Origin: Sanghuangporus weigelae
Taxonomy: Eukaryota > Basidiomycota > Agaricomycetes > Hymenochaetales > Hymenochaetaceae
DNA length: 64,000 nucleotides
Assembly (NCBI GenBank): GCA_033182465.1
Contig: CP137325.1
Span: forward strand, 1,302,001-1,366,000
Reading direction: 5' to 3'
The notes beneath the pieces are model-generated. The model was not told where the DNA came from. It saw only the letters and a list, made by a program, of their open reading frames with translations, and ran no database searches. A program made the translations under genes and the position numbers. Positions 36,715 through 49,100 of the stretch are shown in pieces (position 1 is the first letter of the stretch; the number at the start of each line of letters is the position of its first letter).

Positions 36715-39399
36715 TCATGTCCCACTTGTGGATACATTGTTGTTGGTTGTATCACTGGTGATATGCATAGGTGCAGTCTGGGGGTTAGTCGAAGATATAA
36801 CATTCCTTTGTGCAAGGAGCGTTCGCAGGCCAGAAACGGACAACGGAGACGGAACGCTCGGAATGGGAGGGTGGCTTGTAGAAGTAGCGTTCGTTGGCAC
36901 GAGGCTAGGCGTCCACGAGTTCCGGTGGAAGGACTTCTTCTTACGTACGCTGAGCTTGTACGCCGTCCGTATACTTGACTCGGGCACGGCACATAAGCTT
37001 GATATCGACGGAGCCGTACTGTGGGTGTAGGATGCTGTTCCGCCTGAACTGCTTCCTGGCGTGCGTGGAGCGTATTCCGATCGAGGTGAGGTGCTTTCGG
37101 AAGTGATCTCGGCAGTAGGAGATATCTCAGGTGGGGCAGGAGAAGACGGTGTTGGAAGATTAATGCCATTAGTAGAAATCGTCGGAGCCGCGTACTTAGA
37201 ATCAGAAATGGGTGGGAAAGTGTAAGAGCTGTTGGCGAATGGGGAGGGCGAAGCCGATCGAGATGATGATGGATTAGAACTTGCATATTGGACGCCATTG
37301 CTTCCGCCCTTAGAACAATTCTGATTACCATCATTGGCAGTCACACTTGTTAATGACTGCCCATCATCTGTTCCCGTGGATATACGTCTCGTTCTATCAC
37401 TACCGGCCTCACTGCCCGTGCCAGAATCAGAATCAATCACAGAAGTTGCGCGAGAATGCGGCAAAACGTGCGCCGGGAGGGATAACGGGAAGACGGAAAG
37501 GAGATCCTGAGGTTGGGAGGGAGATTTGGCCCGATAAGGCACAGGCGGATAATTGGGTTCGGCTTGCTGCTTCAGCTCCGAGAGTCGCATACGCCACAGC
37601 ATGCAGTTCGTCGCACACTGGTTCGCGAAAGTCTTCATCTCTGTATTGGTCAATGTTGGTCACGCGTGAACGACATCGCATCAGTTCGTTGTGGACATTG
37701 ACATTTGTGAGTCAAAATCACAATTGCGGAGTTCCGGGAGAACAAAATGTCCGACAACCAGGATTTGAAAGCATGCATCGATTGAGGAATTAAAGAGAAA
37801 TGATCATGCAAGACGTAATGAGTGAACAGGCGTCGGCTGTTTGAAGAAAGCATCTTACCCGGTACAGCTAACGATGTTATTTCCAACAATGGCGAACAAA
37901 AGAGCGTGATAAACGAAATTTGGCCGTTTGCCTCGATTGCAGGGTCATTGGAGTCCTGGACAGAAACTGGCAAGCAAAGCTGGCGTTCTAACAAAGCCTG
38001 GCTCGCCCATTCCGAGGCAAGAGCCGCAGACCAATGTTGGGAGACTGTGTGAGGTCGGCTCTAAATTTATTTTAACACCGGTTAGAGAAAGAAACGATAC
38101 GAGGGTAGAGTAGACTACTCACGGGATTACTGATGTCTGCACATTTGATGAGTGCCTGGCAGAGTAGTGTACGGGCTTGAACGATATCAAATTCTTGAGG
38201 ATGTTCCATTAGGTTTGCAAATCGTTGCATGAAGGTCGAATGGACACCCATATCCGTCGCTAGGACAGTATCTAATAAGAGACGGCGAAACTGCGACTGA
38301 GTGCCTGAAGGGGAGGGGGCAAGCAGATGTGCGAGGCCATGGCGTTTCATAATTGGTAACAGGAAGGCACAATGCATCTGCTCCAAGGCAGACTTGTGGT
38401 CGTACACCTGCGAAAGCGGCGCTTGTGCGTTTTTCTTGCACACATTGGGTTAAGGCTGGCGTCATGAGCGCGAAAATGAAACTGACACATACCATGAACA
38501 TGTTGTTGAACCCTGGATGACCTACGTCGTGGCCGATGGCAGCAATACACAAAGCGAAGATGTCCTCCTTTCGCAGTATCCCAATCCATGTCGCCTTTAT
38601 TTCGTCGTGAGACTTCCACCGACTTCGAGGATCCGAATCTGGTATATGAAGGATGGCGACAGGTGGGACAGCTCCCGCCGAGCGCAAGTACATATGCGTC
38701 GCCTGGAAAACATCAAGCGCGTGCTGAAAGTTGTGATAGCTATTGGTCGCACGATACGCTTGTCGCAGGTGGAGAAGAAACGAGGTTAATTGTTCTGTTT
38801 CACGGTTGTTAGAACGACACATTGAACTGCTGATTGAATCTGATCCTCACCACGATTCACTCCCACAGCTTGTTGCATTCCTTCTATTCGTAATAAAGTC
38901 TCAAACAACAGTTGTGTACACGCTATGATCTCTTCATCTGATAGTTTGTGAGGCTCAAAATGCCAATCGTCGAGAGTATCGATCAGGCGTTGTCGAGTGC
39001 TAGGAGATATTGAGGGCAATGGACTAAGGTGGTTCTCAAAGTAAGCCTTTGTTCTTTTGCTATCAGTCTATGATGGTACTCACCAAAGGACGGGTTGCTT
39101 GACAGCATTCTGTGTCTCTGTGTACATGTCGCTCAATAGTTCGGCATACCTGAACAAGGCCAAATTGGTGAATCATTTCCAAAAGAACAAAGGCGCACGT
39201 ACATGGCACCAGATGGCTCAGATTCCTCCCAGCCTCCCCACCCTTTCCCCATTTCCATGTCGTCGCCAAGAGAAGCAGTTCCAAGTGCTAAAGCGAGCCC
39301 ACCGACATCGACACTTCTCCTGCGACTATCGAAAGCGACTTCCCGAGTATCGGTGTTCGCGGATGACGACGCTGAAGTGCCATCGTGGTTCATGCACAT
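36715..39399 (-). CDS. 3',5'-cyclic nucleotide phosphodiesterase (class I PDE, HD fold)
   Basis: Hydrolyses cAMP and/or cGMP and so ends cyclic-nucleotide signalling. Exons carry, in order: a Ser/Asp-rich lead (from M at 39399); YAELLSDMYTETQNAVKQ; ISPSTRQRLIDTLDDWHFEP; LTSFLLHLRQAYR; YHNFQHALDVFQATHMYL (first His motif); FALCIAAIGHDVGHPGFNN (PDE signature HDxxHxGxxN); EQMHCAFLLPIM; LATDMGVHSTFMQRF; ALIKCADISNP (the fourth metal-binding Asp); and EWASQALLERQL. A disordered Ser/Pro/Thr-rich tail of about 250 residues (37650-36715) follows. All metal ligands expected of the family are visible. The 5' end is uncertain: a plausible coding stretch (LVAGVLNIGNLSAHS, ARLVVLNSASNRF) at about 39530-39660 minus may belong to an earlier exon. 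It resembles the high-affinity PDE2 type of fungi. Confidence 0.85.
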
Positions 39400-41229
39400 C
39401 CTCTAACCCTTTGTCGCTGACCTTGGTGACAGGCAATACAAAGCGCTTGTCGAGTGTTGCTGACAGATTGACTCGTGTACACTTAGTGTTTGCTCGCGTG
39501 GTACACTATCGGAGATCTCGGCTTGCAAAACGATTGCTAGCACTGTTCAGAACGACAAGCCGAGCAGCCTGGCGCTGTGGAATTGATCTTGCTGTTAAAG
39601 AGTGTGCTGATAGGTTGCCAATGTTGAGCACGCCAGCGACAAGGACTTGACGGAGGACAGCGACAGTGGTGGTCAACGTCCACTTTCAGGATCCCGCTCT
39701 CACGCTACCCACGTGGTTCTGATCTGATCTTCGGCCTCGCCTCGAATAGCCTTTTCAGTTTGTAAAGAACCTAACCGGCTCGTCGAAAGAACAGTAAAAA
39801 GTAAGCTCGATGGTCGATTTTTTTGGTCAACTGTGCTCACAAGTTTGCTTGGTATACTAGCAAAGGATAGAAACTGCAAAAGGCGAGCTCGGACAAGTCT
39901 TGAAACAGTTTTGTAGGTTGCCAGTCCCCAGTAGGTTGCCCCCGTGCCACGTGCTATAATGAATCCGATGGCCATGTGCATTGTAAAGGTAAACTCTATC
40001 TTCCCGACTTAGCAGTCCTCGTGTCAGTGAGCGCCTGAGCGGCATGATGTATCGAATTAGAATGGCTTTTTATATGGAAGCATTACTAGTATCTGCCTTG
40101 AAAACCTGACCGAGACTTTGTAGACTTTCAATAAGTTGTCTTATAGCCTTATAGGAGTGTTGCACGAATCAGGAAGGTAATTCAACCAGGTCGCTTCCTT
40201 AACACACGACTCGATGATCACTAGGCTTCTTCATCTCTGAAAAATGTTTTTATAGTCTGGGAGGCATGATGTTTGCGCAGGGCCACAAGTGCAAGTTAGC
40301 TTCATTGAGGTCAATATGTTAATGATCTCGATCTCAGAATTCCAAATTATATGAATTCCCGTCAACATTTACGTCCGTGAATGTTATTCTCTCACCGCGG
40401 TTCTAACGGCAGAAGGACAATTTGAAAGGTAAGTTTCCAATATTATTATTTTCAAAATTAGAGCCAGAAGGATATGTCTTTGAAAATTGATCTTTGAAAA
40501 TTTGACAGCTATAGACAGCTATGATATTTGTTACACCACACTACAAATTGTCCATCTCTAAATTTTCAAAACATGACCATAGCCCGAGTGCATGAATACA
40601 CTTATGCATCTTATAACAAGAGGATGGGTGAATAGTCAGCGAAAGCACGACACTGACAAAACTCACCACTCTTACTTTACCTCATTACTCAGAGCAGTTT
40701 TACATTCAGTCTTACAGTAATAAAGTCTCATATATAATCCACATGGAAATTCTATCATGCATAAAATCACACAGATTGATGTAGGGTTGCAATTTACATA
40801 CTAATAGGGCTGAAAATTAAATTGAGAATTGATGTATACTGTAAAGATCAGAAGCATGAGAACTGGAAAGAAGAGGTATTATACTAGCTCCGCGGTATTT
40901 CAACAAAAAAGAGACTGGGTCCTTATATTTTTGCAGATCTCTTTCTATATGTTACGACCTGCAAGAATTCAGGCGGAGCTTGTAGTTGATTTCACGCGGC
41001 TGTGTGCAGATCACGTGGTCAAAATTCGCCCCCCACAGCTTGATGTACGTACACACAGCATCGATATTATTTCTTAACCTAGATTGGCTACAAATCAAAA
41101 TCTTTGAACGCGTGAACCTTACGACTCGGGACTATGATCTATTCCGACTTGCTGACAAAATGCCTGTCGCGCGCGCCGTGCACTTGCCAATGAGGTCGTT
41201 CTTATCGTTCTGTGCGACCTTTTTTCTGA
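39400..41229. other. Intergenic upstream of the phosphodiesterase
   Basis: The first 250 bases may still belong to the phosphodiesterase 5' part. Beyond that no gene is recognised. The stretch 40380-40800 is AT-rich, with inverted GGACAATTTG/CAAATTGTCC near 40416 and 40540, too weak to call an element. Confidence 0.4.
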
Positions 41230-41460
41230 CTCCGACACGAGATTTGGATTTTTTTAGCGATACATCACGCTTGAACTGCTCTGACCACCACCGACATTCA
41301 TACCTCTCTCATTTCTGTATATTTCTTTCAACGTCTTGTGGAGATATGCCGTCGGAAGCAAAAGTACGCGAATTCATCTCCGTTGTTGTTGTCAGAAGAT
41401 GATGGAGAACGTACTAACGCCGTGAATCGGAAAGGCCTTCGGGCCTTGGTTGCTCCAATT
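41230..41460 (+). pseudogene. Fragment of an ABCC transporter N-terminus
   Basis: The plus strand matches the start of transporter C (minus, about 18690-18510) at DNA level. CCGACATTCAT..CTCTCATT..TATATTTC..TCAACG..TTG at 41290-41340 mirrors the TFATLSLLYISSNALLQYAA region. GAAGATGATGGAGAACGTAC through GGCCTTCG (41395-41440) mirrors SIDEGERTDVANRKSLR, with 37 of 44 bases identical in the best block. Similarity fades on both sides and no transporter body follows. It is a stranded, non-functional piece of a fourth ABCC-type copy, in the opposite orientation to the three genes. Confidence 0.65.
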
Positions 41461-41733
41461 GATTTTAATACGGTTGAAATTGAGGGGCTTCCAGCGCGCG
41501 CGAATCTGCGGAAGGGGAATGAAAAGAGACCTAGGGAGTTATTATCTATTTGTTTGTATAGGTCGTGGGAAATCTAAAACACTACAAAGTAACACAAAAT
41601 AATTTTCACTTCCACAGTACTCGCATGGGCAAGCCGAGAATAATATCCCATGATGCGGGTAAATCGGAACCCTTGTTAGTGAATCATCTAAAGTACGTCT
41701 TGCGACGCGACAATTTTGGAAGATAATACTAGT

Positions 41734-41802
41734 GGCTGACGGAGTTTGCGGAAGGCTGACGGAGTTTGCGGAAGGCTGACGGAGTTTGCGGAAGGCTGAC
41801 GG
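41734..41802. repeat. Minisatellite, 20-bp unit, about 3.5 copies
   Basis: GGCTGACGGAGTTTGCGGAA is repeated three times without change from 41734, followed by a partial fourth copy (GGCTGACGG). It sits 110 bp upstream of the start codon at 41912, probably within that gene's promoter or leader. Confidence 0.9.
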
Positions 41803-41911
41803 TTGCCGCTAGAGTTCGAGAAAGGTTTACTGCAATGCACACGATATCTTTCTATCCTCACGCTCCTTACTATTTGATTCACTATTCGTCTCTTTTGTTT
41901 GTTGTACAACG

Positions 41912-43030
41912 ATGCGCCTAGATTTAGAGGCCAACAAGTCCAGTTCGGACGACATCACCGTGACCGGAGTAAAAGGGGAGGTCCATCCAGTCTATTCCAC
42001 ATCCAGCACGAGAGAAAAGATTATCGCATGTATGTTTTCTGGCCGTTCATTCTCCTCTTGCACTGATATAAGAATGTTAGACTCTTCTATTGCGTTCGGC
42101 GTCATTGGATTCGCAATCTTCCTTTACTTTTACCTCGCACCGCTCCTCAAGGCTCGTAGAGACGCAAAGTTTGCAAGGAAACGTCGCATGCTCTTGAAGC
42201 CCTTTTCATCAAACGACAGGAAATTGTACGGTCTTGATGCTAGCTGCTCATTCTATAGCAATGGCTCAAATGACTACGAGCCGCTCTTACCTCGGAGGAT
42301 CGTTCCAAAGGATTCTGTCACAAGGAACAGAGCTGGGCAAGCAGCTGCGCCTATCGATCTAAATCCGATCTTGTCTCGTCTTTCGTCTTCTCGACCTGAA
42401 CCAAGTTCCAGTCCTTTCACTGATCATAATGCCTCTCGTGGCGAGTTCTTAACTTCTACTCCTCCTAGAGGGTCTTCCGCTGTCATTGCCTCATCTCCTG
42501 CGAATTTGTCTGACTCAATGTCATTCACTTTCATCATCTCCAACTCTGAGGACTCCTTAAATGATAAAACTCCGATCTCTCCGCTGAAGTTTACTCCACT
42601 TCAGGCCCAGAGTAACATTCTTCCTCCTCTGGACACACTTTCGTCTTCTCGTTCTAGAAGTGGGTCGATTCCTCCGCGATCCAGCACCTTGAGGACGGTC
42701 ATATCTGCAGATCTCAATCTCTTGGCCAATATAGAAGCAGGAAGCTCGAAGGCGATGCCTATTGCTCACGAGGAGAATACCTGTGATGACTCGCCCGTGT
42801 ATGCCGACGTCATTCTTCCTCGGTACCTACGGGATAGCATGAAGTCTTCTTATAGATCCCATGATCCAGAAAAGATAGAACCTTGTCCGAAGGTTCAGTC
42901 TCTGCACCTTCCTGACACGGTGTTGGCGCGGGCATCAAGCTACACTCGCGGACTTGTTGGTAGTTCTGCTCCTAAATCGGGAAAACCTGCAGGCATGGAA
43001 CTTCAATTCGAGATGGTAAAGCAAGTGTAA
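41912..43030 (+). CDS. Single-exon protein with one membrane segment, unknown function
   Basis: An uninterrupted 372-residue frame. A hydrophobic stretch (SIAFGVIGFAIFLYFYLAPL, about residues 59-78) is followed by a strongly basic RRDAKFARKRR, which by the positive-inside rule suggests the C-terminal part is cytosolic. The rest is Ser/Pro-rich and low in structure, with acidic SEDSLNDK and a C-terminal block (YADVILPRYLRDSM, TRGLVGSS). No domain recognised. The lack of introns, unlike the neighbours, and the presence of a minisatellite just upstream are notable. It is tail to tail with ABC transporter D, with 146 bp between the stop codons. Confidence 0.7.
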   Translation: MRLDLEANKSSSDDITVTGVKGEVHPVYSTSSTREKIIACMFSGRSFSSCTDIRMLDSSIAFGVIGFAIFLYFYLAPLLKARRDAKFARKRRMLLKPFSSNDRKLYGLDASCSFYSNGSNDYEPLLPRRIVPKDSVTRNRAGQAAAPIDLNPILSRLSSSRPEPSSSPFTDHNASRGEFLTSTPPRGSSAVIASSPANLSDSMSFTFIISNSEDSLNDKTPISPLKFTPLQAQSNILPPLDTLSSSRSRSGSIPPRSSTLRTVISADLNLLANIEAGSSKAMPIAHEENTCDDSPVYADVILPRYLRDSMKSSYRSHDPEKIEPCPKVQSLHLPDTVLARASSYTRGLVGSSAPKSGKPAGMELQFEMVKQV

Positions 43031-43176
43031 GATGATTCTATCATGTAAAGTCTTGTAAAAGTTGTTTTGTCGTTACTTCGCATTGTACTCTATACAAATA
43101 GCCACTCCTTCAACCACGGATCGTTCCTTCTAACCATCGCAGTCGTGAAGCAGCTGTTTAATACAGGCAAAGCTCT

Positions 43177-46100
43177 TCAAGGCACACCGGCCATTTGTTT
43201 TAACATAGCGAATTCTTCCTTGCCTGCTGCCTTGCACAGAGCATGGAAACGAGATGAAGTGTTTGATAGTAATGCTGCCGGGCGGTCGTATTCAACGATT
43301 CGCCCTTGGTCAAGGAGCATCACCTGGACAGGTATTGAGGTCAGCTCGTCACCACGCATAGAAATAGTGAACCAACTCTGTTATAATCAATAACTGTCCG
43401 TAACCGGTGAGCAATAGTCAAAATGGTCGACTCGGCAAATTCACTAAGAAGCAATGTCAAAGGCCGGCAAGCACAAGTTTCAGAGCCGATACATACTTTC
43501 TAATGGTCCTCTGAATCAGCTCGTCAGTCGCATAATCGACGCTGCGGACAACCGGGTTAATAATGAACAGAGGAGACCGTACAGTACTGCGTACCTAGCC
43601 GTGGCTTCATCCATTACCAATACTCTAGATCGCTTTAGAATAGCACGGGCCATACACAAAAGTTGTTTCTGCCTGTGACGTCTATTGAGCATACGATTAT
43701 TTCGAGTGTGAATAGATACGCACCCTGTGGAGAAGTTCTCGCCTCCTTCTGAAACAAGAGCGTCCAGATGGCGAAATACGTTTGCATTAGTCTCGTCTTC
43801 CTCGACGTCTTGGTCGGAAGAAGGTATTAACTGGACACGACGCAAAGCTCCGAACTGAGCAAGTAGATCGAACATTGTCAGACTAAGCATCCCGTGTCAT
43901 TGTGAAGGGAGAAACTAACGATCTCTGAATCGTCATACTCATCGAATACATCCAACGTAGAGCGCAACGTTCCGCTTAGAATTGTGGGATCCTCTATAAC
44001 GAAGATAAGCGCCGAGATCTTCATCTGAGTTAATGTACGTACGAGGTATGACAGTTAACCTACTCCTGAGATCAGTCATGCCGATCTTGGTAATATCAAT
44101 CCCATCCACGAGGATTCTTCCTTCGATCGGCTCTACAAACCGGAAGAAGGACAAAGCCAAAGTACTCTTCCCGCTGCCTGAAAAAATACCCTATCAGGTA
44201 ACCGACAGCGAGATGAGCGCCGAGTACTAACCTGTGCGACCAAGGATTCCAACCTTCTCTCCTGGTTGTACCTTGAAGCATAGATCATGAAGAACATTCG
44301 GGAGCTCGGGCTGTGATCAAGGCTAATCAGCCCGGTGTGCAGAAAACTTGCCAACGGTAACCTACGGCATATCGAATGTAAAGGTGCTCGACTTCAATTT
44401 CCCCTTAAGACGAACGTTAATCACGGTGCCCTTGACACATGTGAAATTTGTACTACCTTTTGAAGGCCATGAAGCAGGTGGCCTAGGCTCAACAATCTCA
44501 GGCCCTTCTCTGGGCAGCTCCGAATACTCCTTGACTCGTTCTACTGCCACCTAGTTTTCGGTTGGTTATGCTGGGGCTTCTAAAGGGAAGCTACTATTTA
44601 CCATTGACTGCTCCAAGCCGACGAATCGGCGAACCTGACGAAAGGATGTCGAACGATGAAGAATGCTTCAAACGAAAAAATCCAACTTACCATGAATAGA
44701 AGCTACAAGGAACGATGTGTTAGCGGAAGACAAAGACGCAACCGGAGAACAGCTTACATCGTTTGTTACCGTCGAGGCAAATGCCAAAGTGAAACCAGCA
44801 AGACTAGCGGTGATATTCGGGTTTATGAGAGCCACGACTCCGGTAGCTCCGACAATTACACTACTGAGTAAGTTGAATCGTGTTGATACCCAACGATTCA
44901 CTAAAAGAGCATAAATTGACTCTGCGGAATGTACAATGAAAATGGTACTTACCACCCCACAGCCAGTAGTACGGATTGGTATTCTGAAATGTTGATCAGA
45001 TCATGCATCGGTAAGCAGATAACGTTGTTACTTACTGTGTCAACACATCGGAGCATGTCTCGCATAAACTTCGTACCTGCGCCAAAGGCACGGATAATCG
45101 GAACTCCGGATATAGTCTCTCCATAGATCGAATAAAGTGGCGATCGAGACACGGAATCTGAGAAGCAATGAAATTTAACAAGCTCGTCGAGTCTATGGCA
45201 CTTACCAAGTCTTCTCATATCGCGACTACACTGTCCGTAGACTTTTGCGACTGAAGCCACATGGTCAGCGATAATAGATCAAATCTCCAAAATCACTTTT
45301 ACCGTTGTAGTACAAAACGCCGAGAATGAGCGCAGCTACGAAGAATATTGGCCCGCCGACAATGGTGATCGTAACGAATGTTGTGAGAGCGGACATGAAG
45401 TAGAAGACGCTTCGTCCAAAGTTGTCAGACAACGAGCTATCAATACCTGCGGACGATGTCAACAAAGATCACAGTAAAGATAATTCTTTACCTTCAAAGT
45501 CTTTTCCGAAGCGATTCATCAAGCGGCCACGCGAGACAGTTTCGTGGAATCGTATCTGTGCAAACAGAACAGCCTCGAGCAATCCTATCCATGTATGAAT
45601 ATCAGGATGCCTCTGCTCAGAAGACGAATACGAACTCTTATAGAGAATGGTCGAAGCATGAATAGATCCTTGGTCTACAAAAGAATAAATCTCTGAAAAA
45701 TATCCTGGGCAAGTTCTGAACCTACATAGAACGAACCAGCGGAATGTCGAGACAATTAGTCCTACAAACATATCAGGATTCGCTAGTCGTAAAGCAACAG
45801 ATATGCTAACGAACCGAGGAAAGTTATCTATGCATTTGATCCTCAGCATGTATCTCAAGTCAAGCTATAAGGCACTTACCAAAGCGTATACCAAGATATA
45901 ATAGAGTGGCCCTCGGTCATCTCTATGACTTTCTGCTAATCCAGACCAATAGCTGTACCAGCAGGCGTCAACGATTTATAAAGGCTGAGATGTATATGGT
46001 CTTACCTTAACCAACCGTTCTCAATCACAGGACTCGCTGAAGCCAAGAGGATGGAGAGCACGAAAACGACCCAATATATATTGCCACCAACAGCAGAGAA

Positions 46101-49100
46101 GTACGTTTTCCAAACATCTTTGCCAATTCGACCAACTGCACGCTTTTCTTCCTCGATCAACTTGCGCGGCGTCTTTTTCTCCTGTGCTTTAGGTTCCGGT
46201 ATGCTTGCATTTGAAACAGCACCTAATGTCGAAGAGGCTTCTGAATCCGGTGGGCTCTCATCTTCTGGAGAAATCACAGAGGCGGCAGATGAAGCAGCCC
46301 GGGATGGTAAATCTTCTATTCTCTTCTCTTCACGCTCTGGCTCTTCTCTAGCCTTGGCTTCTAGTTCGCCAATCTGCTTGGACTGGACAAGTCCTGCCAT
46401 GACACCAGAAGCTTTGAAATTCTCAGGGTTCCCGGAAAATGCAAGCCTTCCATTATCCAAGGCCACAACATAAGTTGCACCTGGTGCGCAGAGCTGCACG
46501 TGATGGGAAACAAGAATTAATGTTCTGCCTTTCATGAGGTCACCCTTGAGACACTCATGATACAGGTGATGGGCCGTATGGGCGTCGACTAGATAGGAAT
46601 GTCAGTAAATGTAGTTGGCCGGAGAAGGTCATGACAAGCCTGCGGAGATGACATCATCGAGGAGAAGAACCGAAGCCCGCGAATAAACAGCACGAGCTAG
46701 AGACACTGCAGAGGCATTGTCAACGGAGTATAAATAAACGAACTGCTCAAACGGTCACCTCTTGCCTTCTGACCTCCGGATAAATTAACCTGCAATAGTC
46801 TTTAAGCCAATGGGTATTCTCATAAATGATAGGCACGTACGCCGCGTTCGCCGATCTCTGACTCATCACCATCCTCAAGAATCTCAAAGTCACTTATGAG
46901 TGCGCACGCCTGGGTGCGACCGGAAAACTTCAGACCTTGACTAGGATACAGAATAGACAAACTGACCTCTAAAACTCTCTGATACCTCTCCGCAACGTAC
47001 GGAAGATTGAATAAAATGTTTTCTGGCAGAAAACTATCTTAAGTCCGGCTTTCCTCAGCAAGAAAATCATCAAGCTCATACCTTTGATTGTAGCATTTCG
47101 CAGCCAAGCGGACTATGCGAGCAGTCATTCTTGAGCACTCCCTACAAGGAAAATCAAACTCCATACCTGCGGCACATATGCACACACGCCGGGGACTATC
47201 CAATCCTTCTCGGAAGGGACAATGGTCGTAAATGATGCCATGATATTCGGAGGAGAGCGTGGGGAGCTGATCTGTCCCGCAAGCAAATCTGCCTCGCCCA
47301 GGAGGGCTGTACGCAATGTTATCATGCCACTCAAAGTACACATAACTGGGACATACCAAGCAACAGCAGCGTCTTTCCAGAGCCAAGTTTTCCACAAATG
47401 AGCGACATCTCTCCAACCGGAAACTCTAGAGTAAGATCGATCAGGGAGAACTTGCGTCTCGGCGTCGATGCGGCGGAAGGCGTAGCACTTGCTGTGCCCG
47501 ATCTGTCTTGTGGCCATGTAATTGTCGCGGACTGTAGTACAATTGGACGTTGTGTCCCATCGAGAGGCTCTGCAGGTATTACTTCCGCAGTTCCAAGGTA
47601 CTTCTCGATCCGTCGAAGAGAGACGAAACTTTGAAGCATGTTGATCAACGTCTCCGGCAGTGCGTTCAGAGCGAACTTGAGCTCCGAGAAAACTTTCCAA
47701 GGCATAGACGTGAGTTACCTTGACGATAGACTAAGCTGCCTTTAACTTACTAGCAATCTACAACCAAAGACAAGTTAGCTAGTAGTTAAGACGGATATAA
47801 TGAACTGCCGTACAGATGTGAAAGCACGGGACGGAGTGAGAGTCTGGTGACGGATGACTGTGAAATGCCAGAAAGAAACAAGCGTCACAAGCAGAGGCGA
47901 GGCGCTCCTGAACACAAAAAGAAAATCAGTCACGGTCTCACTACGAAGATCCGCGAAACGAACCAAATACTGTTGAAAAGCGTCTGAAGACCATTATCAG
48001 TATGATTAATGACACAAGCGGGAACCTCAGCAAGCGCACCTCAATGATGTAGTTTAGTCGTTGGTATCTCAGCTCCTTTTCACGAATCTTCAGGACACGA
48101 GCCTCAAAGCTCCGCTCCCAAGCCATAAACTGGATAAACAAAATAAAGCTTTCAGGTTGCAAGTCCAGAGGAAACGCAAGCACCGACCTTCAGCATTTTG
48201 ATAGCGCCGAGAACCTTAAATTTACGCCGTTAAATATGGACATTCAGTGACGGAAGATAGTACAATCATACCTCGTTCGTAAGTGCTACACGCTCGTCAC
48301 GAGCTTTCATGAGATTATCTTGAGCAACAACCACTACTTTGCTTGCATAGTGGTTCAAGGGTAAGAACAAGCACGTAGCGGCCAGTCCGATGAAGCTCGA
48401 GACGCCTGAAAATGAGCGTCAAGGACAAAGACAATATATCCTGGATTGCATGATTTATTTACCGAGAAGGCTGTAGAGGAATATCGTGCCGATTGTAATC
48501 TCAATCGGCGAGTCTGTTGAGTCGTAAGAGTTAATTTCTAAACATTGTGTGATCTATATAGATAACCACGTACCGATCAACGCGAAGAAATGCCACGCGA
48601 ACTCACTGACACGGTCCACATCCGTAGTCATCAGCGTCATGATCTGCGCCTTGCTCGAGAATTCTCCTTCATCCTTCTTCTCTTTATCCGATGTCTTGTC
48701 GTCCTTTGATTCGGAACTTGTCGCTGCTGAGGACGCAATGTCCTTACGAACAAGGGTCTTCGCGAACAGGATGGTGTTGAGCTGCACGCGAATGGAGACT
48801 TGAAGGCTTGTTGTTGAGATGGACCATAGCTGACCGGTGACGAGGTATGTGAGCGCATTGAAACCGAATAGACCTGCACAGTAGACCCAGCCCCAAGCTG
48901 GATTCTTCCGCTCCGGGTCTGTTTCGAGGTAATGGACGAGACGTTGCAAGAAGAGTGCAGGCGTGTAAAATAGTACGGCTGAGACGATCACAAGTGCAAT
49001 CTGGATGATCATCGTCTGGCTATTGACGCGTATGATACGGTGTCCTAAGTTCCACCCTGACCCCGGACGGGCAACGCGTAGACGGTACTTGCGCATGGCA

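Noticed and set aside
36636-37334. 232-codon minus-strand ORF overlapping the phosphodiesterase tail
   Set aside because: Frame shadow of the Ser/Pro-rich exon. The other frame continues from PDE exons with proper splice sites and is the better choice.
40410-40555. Possible small inverted-repeat element (GGACAATTTG/CAAATTGTCC)
   Set aside because: Only 10 matching bases in AT-rich DNA and no target duplication, so it could be chance.
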